NCBI RefSeq assembly: GCF_001908205.1
Contig: NZ_LGHL01000077.1
Location: 1-38,943 of the forward strand
Source of the DNA: Bradyrhizobium sp. NAS80.1
GTDB taxonomy: Bacteria > Pseudomonadota > Alphaproteobacteria > Rhizobiales > Xanthobacteraceae
DNA length: 38,943 bases
Reading direction: 5' to 3'
Shown here: in pieces, positions 33,164 to 38,943 of the stretch
Position numbering within the stretch: the stretch's first letter is position 1
How the letters are laid out: the number at the start of each line of letters is the position of its first letter
The notes under the pieces: model-generated
What the model was told of the DNA's origin: nothing
Databases searched by the model: none
What the model saw: only the letters and a program-made list of their open reading frames with translations
Translations under genes and position numbers: made by a program

Positions 33164-33268
33164 TTTTCCCCTCCCTCTGTCGGGTCGGCGTTTCCTGTCC
33201 CTGTCGGAGATCGTCTCGTCTCCGTGTTCTCAAGGATTTCAGAGGTAGGGGGGTGACGTCAAGCCAAA

Positions 33269-33293
33269 GATGAATTACGAGTCATAATTCATC
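33269..33293. promoter_or_regulatory. 25-bp near-perfect palindrome in the divergent promoter, probable TetR operator
   Basis: GATGAATTA (33269-33277) and TAATTCATC (33285-33293) are exact complements, and the centre adds GA/TC, so 11 of 12 symmetric positions pair. It lies 106 bases before the binding-protein start on one side and 43 bases before the acyl-CoA synthetase start on the other. Length and symmetry suit a TetR-family dimer pair, and a TetR gene is second in the rightward operon. Its identity as the site for that protein is inferred. Confidence 0.65.
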
Positions 33294-33335
33294 AAGAGAG
33301 GAAACGAGGCCGGCAATCGGTCCGAAATCCGCGCA

Positions 33336-34829
33336 ATGATCAACCTGTCGAGCTTCATCGCCTTTCATGCCAGGTGCACGCCGGAGCGGCCTGCGCTGAA
33401 ATATCGCGGCGAGGAGATCTCCTACGCGGTCTTCGACACACGCATCCGGCAAGCGGCCGGCTGGCTCGCCACGCAAGGCATCGGCGCCGGCGACGTGGTG
33501 GCCGTTTTGATGAAGAACAGCGCGGCGTTCCTTGAGCTGGTGTTCGCCACCAGCCATCTCGGCGCGGTGTTCTTGCCGATCAACTTCCGCCTCTCGCGCG
33601 ATGAGGTTGGCTACATCGCCGGCAATGCCGGTGCGCGGCTGTTGATCGTCGATGAAGAACTCGCCGCGAATGCAGCGGGTGCCAGGATCGTGGTGCTGGA
33701 CGAGGCCGCGCAGCAGAGCGTCGCGCGCCTCGCAGACGATGCGCAGCCCGCGCCGATGCACATCCGCCAGCCGTCCGACCTGATGCGACTGATGTACACC
33801 TCGGGCACGACTGACCGCCCCAAGGGCGTGATGCTCACTTACGATAATTTCTACTGGAAGTCGGCAGATCAGACGGTCGCGCTGGGCATCAACGCCGACA
33901 CGCGGCTTCTCGTCGTCGGCCCACTCTATCATGTCGGCGCGCTCGACCTGCCCGGCATCGCAGTGCTCTGGCACGGCGGCTTCATCCACATCGAACGCAA
34001 CTTCGAGCCTGAGACTGCGCTTGCGGCGATCGCCGAGGACAAGCTGAACGCCGCCTGGTTTGCGCCCGTCATGACCACGGCGATGCTCACCTGCTCTGCC
34101 CGCGACCGCTACGACGTATCCAGCTTGAAATGGGCGATCGGCGGCGGCGAGAAGACGCCGGAGGTGCGCATCCGCGCCTTCTCCGAATTCTTCCGCAATG
34201 CGCGATACATCGACGCCTATGGCCTCACCGAAACGGTCGGAGGCGACACCTTCATGGAGGCCGGGCGCGAGATCGAGAAGATCGGCTCGACCGGGCGCGC
34301 CATCGCCCATGTCGAGATCGAAATCCGCGATGAAGACGGCAGGACGCTACCGCCAAACGTCAATGGCGAGATCTGCCTGCGCGGGCCGAAGATCACGCGC
34401 GGCTATTGGAAGGCCCCGGAGAAGACGGCAGCAGCCTTTTTCGGCGACTGGTTCCGCAGCGGCGACGTCGGCTATCTCGACGACGAGGGCTTCCTGTACC
34501 TGACCGACCGCAAGAAGGACATGATCATCTCGGGAGGCGAGAACATTGCCTCTTCCGAAGTCGAGCGCGTCATCTACGACCTGCCCGAGGTCCGCGAGGT
34601 CGCGGTGATTGGCCTTCGCGATGCGCGCTGGGGCGAGCGGCCGGTTGCCATCATCGTGCTCGCTGAAGGCGCGAGTCTGGAACTCCCTACCCTCACCGAG
34701 CACTGCCGCGCGCGACTGGCCAGCTTCAAGGTGCCGAAAGAGCTCGTCATCCGCGACAGCCTCCCCCGCAATCCCAGCGGCAAAATCCTCAAGCGCGTGC
34801 TGCGCGCCGAGCTGGAGACTTCTGAATGA
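33336..34829 (+). CDS. AMP-forming acyl-CoA synthetase / CoA ligase
   Basis: This 497-residue ANL-superfamily ligase has the P-loop YTSGTTDRPKG at 154-164, DAYGLTET at 293-300, the ATP-ribose Asp in RSGDVGY (374-380), the hinge DRKKDMIISGGENI (391-404) and the C-terminal catalytic Lys in NPSGKILKR. It activates a carboxylic acid with ATP and CoA. The lack of a long-chain gate and the modest length fit medium-chain, cyclic or aromatic acids, but the substrate is not predictable. The ATG at 33336 begins MINLSSFIAFHARCTPERPA, the conserved start. Its stop overlaps the TetR start (ATGA). Confidence 0.9.
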   Translation: MINLSSFIAFHARCTPERPALKYRGEEISYAVFDTRIRQAAGWLATQGIGAGDVVAVLMKNSAAFLELVFATSHLGAVFLPINFRLSRDEVGYIAGNAGARLLIVDEELAANAAGARIVVLDEAAQQSVARLADDAQPAPMHIRQPSDLMRLMYTSGTTDRPKGVMLTYDNFYWKSADQTVALGINADTRLLVVGPLYHVGALDLPGIAVLWHGGFIHIERNFEPETALAAIAEDKLNAAWFAPVMTTAMLTCSARDRYDVSSLKWAIGGGEKTPEVRIRAFSEFFRNARYIDAYGLTETVGGDTFMEAGREIEKIGSTGRAIAHVEIEIRDEDGRTLPPNVNGEICLRGPKITRGYWKAPEKTAAAFFGDWFRSGDVGYLDDEGFLYLTDRKKDMIISGGENIASSEVERVIYDLPEVREVAVIGLRDARWGERPVAIIVLAEGASLELPTLTEHCRARLASFKVPKELVIRDSLPRNPSGKILKRVLRAELETSE

Positions 34830-35473
34830 CCCAAGCGAACGCGAGCGCCAAGGTGACCAAGCTCAACCGCGTCGAGCGCAACGCCTGGACCAAGCAGAAG
34901 ATATTCGAGGCGGCCACGAAGATCGTCGGCAAGCACGGTTATGCCGAAGCCTCGGTCGCCCGCATCACCGAAGAAGCCGGGGTCGCGCAAGGCACTTTCT
35001 ACAATCACTTCGAGAACCGCCAGGAACTGCTCGAACAGCTCTTGCCGAAGATCGGCATCGACATGGTCGAGTTCATCCGCGCCCGCACCGGCACTGCCGA
35101 TGCTGCACGGCAGGAAATCGAGCGCTTCGCGGCCTTCTTCGACTTCATCCGTGAGGTGCCGGAATTCCTGCGCATCCTCAACGAAGCCGAATTCTTCGCG
35201 CCGATCGGCTACCAGAAGCATCTGGACAACATCTCGACTGCTTACGTCCGCATCCTGCGCCGCGCCCGGCTTGCAGGCGCGATCGAGGATTTTAGCGACG
35301 AGGAATTCGAGGCGATCGTGCACATGCTGATGGGTTCGCGCGGCTATCTCAGCCGCCGCTACTCCTACTCGGCTGACGGCGTCGTCGCCGTGCCGGACCA
35401 CGTCATCTCCGCCTATCGCAAGCTGATGACGCGCGGCCTCTTCAATGTCTCCGAAGATCAGGAAACGCAATGA
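34826..35473 (+). CDS. TetR-family transcriptional regulator
   Basis: This 215-residue TetR regulator has an N-terminal helix-turn-helix at about 40-68 (ASVARITEEAGVAQGTFYNHFENRQELL); the C-terminal ligand domain is unlike characterised ones known to me. It overlaps both neighbours by four bases (ATGA at each end), so it is made together with the enzymes it probably controls. Its likely operator is the 25-bp palindrome at 33269-33293, which would let it repress both the transporter and the catabolic operon until an acyl-CoA or the imported compound binds. Confidence 0.9.
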   Translation: MTQANASAKVTKLNRVERNAWTKQKIFEAATKIVGKHGYAEASVARITEEAGVAQGTFYNHFENRQELLEQLLPKIGIDMVEFIRARTGTADAARQEIERFAAFFDFIREVPEFLRILNEAEFFAPIGYQKHLDNISTAYVRILRRARLAGAIEDFSDEEFEAIVHMLMGSRGYLSRRYSYSADGVVAVPDHVISAYRKLMTRGLFNVSEDQETQ

Positions 35474-37380
35474 ACATCGAATCTCCACGCAAGCCGCTCG
35501 ACCTTGCCTCGGCGATCGCGGAAGCCGACATCCGCTGCCTCCTGATGGTGCTGGTCCACATGACAGGCGACGAGCGCTGGCTCGAGCCGCCCTACCTGCC
35601 CAAGCGCGACATCCGCCTCATTCCCGATCCCGAGGCCGGAGTGCCCCGGGAGATCCAGGACGAAATTCGCGCCGCGGTGGTCAAGCTCTTCGCCGACGGT
35701 ACGCCAAAGCCTGTCGTCACCGATCCCGGCGAAGAGCTGTTGCTGAAGATGATGCGCGCGTGCCTCGGCGAGAACGTCGCGCCGGAATATGCGCCCCTGA
35801 TGCGCGAGGAGATGGGCTTTGTGCCGCGCGAGGCGCGCTGGACGACGCGCCCCTCGGATGGCGAGCTCGCCGAGCAGCACGTGCTGATCGTCGGCGCGGG
35901 CGTCTGCGCTATCGCGCTCGGCGTCGCGCTCGGCCATCTCGGCATCCCCTACACCATCGTCGAGAAGAACGACGAACTCGGCGGCACCTGGTGGATCAAC
36001 CGCTATCCCGGCTGCGGCGTCGATACGCCGAACCATTCCTATTCGTATTCGTTCGGCTCACGCAACGCATGGACGCGCTACTTCTGCCAGCGCGAGGAAC
36101 TGCTCGGCTATCTGCTGAAGGTCGCGGACGAATACGGCATCCGCAAGCATCTGCGCGTCAACACCGAGCTGAGATCGTCGCGATGGGATGAAGGCAGGCG
36201 GCGTTGGATCTCCGCGCTCAAGACTGAGAACGGCGAGGAAACCTTCGAATCCACCGCGCTGGTCTCGGCCATCGGCCAGCTCAACGATCCCTCCCGCGCG
36301 CACTTCAAGGGCGAAGAAGACTTCAAGGGGACGATCCTGCATTCGGCGCTGTGGTCCGGAGATATCGATCTAGACGGCAAGCATGTCGCCGTGATCGGAA
36401 CCGGCGCGACATCGATGCAGCTCGTGCCGTCGATCGCCAGCCGCGTCGCCTCGATCACGGTCTATCAGCGCAGCGCGCAGTGGGCGCGGCCCGTGAAAGG
36501 CTATTCCGACCCGATCACGGAGGGCGCGCGCTGGCTGCTGGCGCATCTGCCGTTCTATGTGCAGTGGTACCGCTTCAACATGTTCTGGCGCTACGGCGAC
36601 GGCCTGCTTCCCTTCCTGCGCAAGGACCCGGCCTGGCCGCATCCCGAGCGCGCCGTCAACAAGGGCAACGACCGGCACCGCCAGGAACTGACTGACTTCA
36701 TCCTGTCCGAATTGCAGGACCGGCCAGAGCTGATCGAGAAATGCGTGCCGACCTACCCGCCCTATGGCAAACGCATCCTGCTCGACAACAACTGGTTTAA
36801 GACCTTGACGCGCGAGAATGTCGAGCTCGTCACCGACACGATCGATCATTTTGACCGCGGAGGCATCGTCACCGCGGACGGTGAGCACCGCCCCGCCGAC
36901 ATCATCGTCGTCGCGACCGGCTTCAAAGTGACGGAGATGGCGGCGCGCCTCAACATCAGCGGCCGCGACGGCAAGAACTTGCGTGAGGCCTGGAGCAACG
37001 ACAACCCGACCGCGTTCCTCGGCCTCACCGTGCCGGGCTTTCCAAACTTCTTCTGCATGCTCGGCCCCAACTCGGGTCCCGCCCATGGCGGCAGCGTTAT
37101 CTTCCAGTCGGAATGCCAGAGCCGCTACATCTCTGCCTGTCTCGTCGACATGATCGAGCAAGGCGTCGCCGCCATCGACGTTCGTCAGGACATACTCGAT
37201 GACTACGTCCAGAAGGTCGATGCCGAGCACGAGGCCATGATCTGGACCCATCCCGGCATGAGCACCTACTACCGCAACGCGAGCGGCCGCGTATTTTCGG
37301 CGATGCCCTGGCGCTTCGTGGACTATTGGCGCATGACACACGATCCGGATCTGCGACAATACAAGCTGACGAAGGCGTGA
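35470..37380 (+). CDS. Baeyer-Villiger-type flavin-containing monooxygenase
   Basis: This 636-residue class B flavoprotein monooxygenase has an FAD-binding GxGxxG in VGAGVCAIALG (141-151) and GGTWWINRYPG at 171-181. The Baeyer-Villiger fingerprint FxGxxxHxxxW appears as FKGTILHSALW at 285-295, and a second Rossmann motif for NADPH, GTGATS, is at 310-315. A roughly 130-residue N-terminal extension precedes the FAD site, as in 4-hydroxyacetophenone monooxygenase (640 residues). It should insert oxygen next to a ketone to give an ester or lactone, using NADPH and O2. The ATG overlaps the TetR stop. Aryl methyl ketones and cyclic ketones are candidate substrates. Confidence 0.88.
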   Translation: MNIESPRKPLDLASAIAEADIRCLLMVLVHMTGDERWLEPPYLPKRDIRLIPDPEAGVPREIQDEIRAAVVKLFADGTPKPVVTDPGEELLLKMMRACLGENVAPEYAPLMREEMGFVPREARWTTRPSDGELAEQHVLIVGAGVCAIALGVALGHLGIPYTIVEKNDELGGTWWINRYPGCGVDTPNHSYSYSFGSRNAWTRYFCQREELLGYLLKVADEYGIRKHLRVNTELRSSRWDEGRRRWISALKTENGEETFESTALVSAIGQLNDPSRAHFKGEEDFKGTILHSALWSGDIDLDGKHVAVIGTGATSMQLVPSIASRVASITVYQRSAQWARPVKGYSDPITEGARWLLAHLPFYVQWYRFNMFWRYGDGLLPFLRKDPAWPHPERAVNKGNDRHRQELTDFILSELQDRPELIEKCVPTYPPYGKRILLDNNWFKTLTRENVELVTDTIDHFDRGGIVTADGEHRPADIIVVATGFKVTEMAARLNISGRDGKNLREAWSNDNPTAFLGLTVPGFPNFFCMLGPNSGPAHGGSVIFQSECQSRYISACLVDMIEQGVAAIDVRQDILDDYVQKVDAEHEAMIWTHPGMSTYYRNASGRVFSAMPWRFVDYWRMTHDPDLRQYKLTKA

Positions 37381-37432
37381 CTCCCTTATCGACGCGGACT
37401 TGACGTAGGGTTAGCGTGCAGTCTCACCACAT

Positions 37433-37512
37433 CGTCATTGCGAGCGAAGCGAAGCAATCCAGCATCTTTCCGCGGTGACACCCTGGATTGCTTCGCTTCG
37501 CTCGCAATGACG
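37433..37512. repeat. 30-bp perfect inverted repeat between the monooxygenase and isomerase genes
   Basis: Positions 37433-37462 and 37483-37512 are exact reverse complements (arms begin CGTCATTGCGAGCG), separated by 20 bases. This is a known-looking interspersed palindrome of Bradyrhizobium-type genomes (recognised from memory). It fills most of the 175-base gap. The RNA from this region would form a very stable hairpin that may separate expression of the isomerase from the upstream operon. Confidence 0.85.
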
Positions 37513-37555
37513 AGCTTGCGGCAGGCAGCGCCGCACATCCGAAAGGAAGCTTGCC

Positions 37556-38191
37556 ATGTCTAAACCGCTTGTTCGCGTCTACACCGACTATAAGAGCCCC
37601 TACGCGTTCGTGGCGAACAAGCGGCTGTTCGAGCTCGAGGAGAAACATGGTGTCGAGCTCGAATGGCTTCCCTACACGCTGCGCGTTGCCGAATTCATGG
37701 GCACGGTGGAGGAGCGCACGCCGCATTTCTGGCGCAAGGTGCGCTACGCCTATATGGACGCGCGTCGCTATGCCAATGCGCAAGGGCTGGTCATGAAGGG
37801 ACCTCGGCGGATCTACGACGCTTTCTATTCCAGCGTTGGAATGCTGTTCGCGCAGGCGCACGGCTTCTTCCGCCCGTACCATGACACGGTGTTCCGGAAA
37901 TTCTGGAGCCATGAACTGGAGATCGACGACCTCGCCGCGATCACAGACGTCATCACGTCGTGCGGCGGATCGGCCGGCCAGTTCGAAGCCTACGTCAGCG
38001 GCCCTGCCCGCGCCGAGCACGACCGCATCATCGACGAGGCCGAGGCGCTCGGCGTGTTCGGCGTGCCGACCATGGTGTTCAACGGCGAGCTGTTCTGGGG
38101 CGGCGACCGCATCGACATGCTGATCGAGAGCATCGAGAGGCCCGAGACGGTCGAAGCCGCGCTCGGCAGCCGCCACCGCAAGCCGGCGTAG
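37556..38191 (+). CDS. DsbA-family / 2-hydroxychromene-2-carboxylate isomerase-like protein
   Basis: This 211-residue thioredoxin-fold protein of the DsbA/kappa-GST type has YTDYKSPYAFVANKRL at the N-terminus, with Ser14 in the place of the active-site residue that binds glutathione, and GVFGVPTMVFNGELFWGGDR with the cis-Pro near the C-terminus. There is no CxxC, so it is not a disulfide oxidase. Relatives include 2-hydroxychromene-2-carboxylate isomerase (NahD) of naphthalene breakdown and other glutathione-dependent isomerases or dehalogenases. AAGGA lies upstream of the ATG. It probably acts on an intermediate of the same pathway as the monooxygenase, although the long hairpin between them makes co-transcription uncertain. 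Confidence 0.82.
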   Translation: MSKPLVRVYTDYKSPYAFVANKRLFELEEKHGVELEWLPYTLRVAEFMGTVEERTPHFWRKVRYAYMDARRYANAQGLVMKGPRRIYDAFYSSVGMLFAQAHGFFRPYHDTVFRKFWSHELEIDDLAAITDVITSCGGSAGQFEAYVSGPARAEHDRIIDEAEALGVFGVPTMVFNGELFWGGDRIDMLIESIERPETVEAALGSRHRKPA

Positions 38192-38296
38192 AGCCATTTC
38201 CGTTCCGATAAAATCGGAACAGGGCTCTAGATTCTTGCTTTGACGCGTTGTCTTTACGCGAACCGGTATCCACTTCGCTCGAAAACGCTCTGGCCT
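38189..38296. repeat. Bradyrhizobium-type repeat with nested hairpin after the isomerase gene
   Basis: TAGAGCC (38189-38195, including the isomerase stop codon) pairs with GGCTCTA (38223-38229), enclosing an exact eight-base hairpin GTTCCGAT/ATCGGAAC (38202-38220). The following stretch, with ACGCGAACCGGTATCCACTT, is a sequence I recognise as highly repeated in Bradyrhizobium and Rhodopseudomonas genomes. It lies between two converging genes and probably ends both transcripts. Confidence 0.65.
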
Positions 38297-38943
38297 CTAC
38301 GCCGCGAGCCCGCTTCCTACCGGCGCGAATTCCAGCCCGAGGCTTTCCGCCACCGCCTTGTTGGTAATGCGGCCGCGATGGACGTTCAGTCCGTTGCGCA
38401 AATGCGGGTTTTCCAGGACCGCTGCAAAGCCCTTGTCGGCGAGCATCAGGCCGAACGGCAGCGTTGCATTGTTCAGGGCCTGGCTCGATGTCACTGGCAC
38501 TGCGCCCGGCATGTTGGCGACGCAATAATGCACGATGCCGTCGACTTCGTAGGTCGGATCCGTATGTGTGGTCGGATGCGAGGTCTCGAAGCAACCGCCC
38601 TGGTCGATCGCGACGTCGACCAGCACGGCGCCCGGCCGCATCGATTTCAGCATCGCCCGCGTGACGAGCTTTGGCGCGCTGGCGCCTGGCACCAGCACCG
38701 CGCCGATCACGACGTCCGCATTGAACACCTCCTCCTCGACCGATTCGATCGTGGAGAAGCGGGTACGCACCCGTCCGATAAAGAGATCATCCAGTTCGCG
38801 CAGCCGGGGGATCGAGCGGTCGATCACGGTGACCTCCGCGCCAAGGCCAGCGGCCATGCGCGCGGCCTGCGTTCCCACCACGCCACCGCCGAGCACGACG
38901 ACGCGTGCCGGCTGCACGCCGGGTACACCGCCCAACAGCAGCC
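38297..38943 (-). CDS. ald: Alanine dehydrogenase, N-terminal part beyond the window edge
   Basis: The last 215 or so residues of an NAD-dependent L-alanine dehydrogenase are present; the frame is open to the right edge (LLLGGVPGVQPARVVVLGGG). Visible are the Rossmann motif GGGVVGTQAARMA, the coenzyme-ribose region VIDRSIPRLREL, and the conserved VLVDVAIDQGGCFETSHPTTH and VANMPGAVPVTSSQALNNAT. The enzyme interconverts alanine and pyruvate plus ammonia. It converges on the isomerase gene, and nothing links it to the neighbouring catabolic locus. A regulator gene could lie upstream, outside the window. Confidence 0.93.
   Translation of the reverse strand, partial: LLLGGVPGVQPARVVVLGGGVVGTQAARMAAGLGAEVTVIDRSIPRLRELDDLFIGRVRTRFSTIESVEEEVFNADVVIGAVLVPGASAPKLVTRAMLKSMRPGAVLVDVAIDQGGCFETSHPTTHTDPTYEVDGIVHYCVANMPGAVPVTSSQALNNATLPFGLMLADKGFAAVLENPHLRNGLNVHRGRITNKAVAESLGLEFAPVGSGLAA

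Overview
The window is GC-rich (visibly above 60 %), densely coded alphaproteobacterial DNA. The likely source is Bradyrhizobium or a close relative (Nitrobacteraceae). Reasons: a complete norEFCBQD denitrification cluster, a chvE-gguA-gguB sugar transporter, a smoEFGK-type polyol transporter, a Liv-type transporter tied to catabolic genes, and several inverted repeats of the kind scattered through Bradyrhizobium genomes. The genus call is inference from gene content and repeats; no database was searched. No rRNA, tRNA, insertion sequence, phage gene or CRISPR array was seen.

Layout, left to right. (1) 1-10158, all minus strand: a polyol/sugar-alcohol locus. A HAD phosphatase and a SorC-family regulator lead it, followed by a smoEFGK-like ABC importer, a polyol dehydrogenase (SDR), an FGGY pentulose kinase, a PfkB fructokinase and, at the left edge, a truncated amidase. 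Two inverted repeats with the same CATA(T/C)NCCCA half-site precede the two transcription units and are probably the SorC regulator's operators. (2) 10179-15821, minus: norEFCBQD, which encodes cytochrome c-dependent nitric oxide reductase and its assembly proteins. FNR/NnrR-class boxes lie before norE and before norC, and a strong terminator-like hairpin separates norCB from norQD. (3) 15927-17439: a tiny membrane ORF on the plus strand and a soluble PAS histidine kinase on the minus strand. A perfect FixK/FNR palindrome lies upstream of the kinase.

(4) 17589-25354, minus: a pentose/galactose oxidation and uptake operon. Its order is GntR regulator (frameshifted in a run of six G), arabinose/galactose 1-dehydrogenase, aldose 1-epimerase, SMP-30 lactonase, ChvE binding protein, GguA ATPase and GguB permease. 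(5) 25567-28262, minus: a XylX-like FAH-family dehydratase, which would fit a non-phosphorylative pentose route, a YeiH-family exporter and a small membrane protein. (6) 28427-38191: a divergent locus. A complete Liv-type ABC importer runs leftward. An acyl-CoA synthetase, a TetR regulator, a Baeyer-Villiger-type flavin monooxygenase and a DsbA/2-hydroxychromene-2-carboxylate isomerase-like protein run rightward. A 25-bp near-perfect palindrome in the divergent promoter is a good candidate for the TetR operator. (7) The right edge holds a truncated alanine dehydrogenase on the minus strand.

The most interesting part is locus 6. It looks like one TetR-controlled uptake-and-oxidation system for an unidentified ketone or aromatic/alicyclic carboxylic compound. 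Also notable are the paired SorC operators, the FixK-boxed orphan kinase next to the nor genes, and the G-tract frameshift in the sugar-operon regulator.
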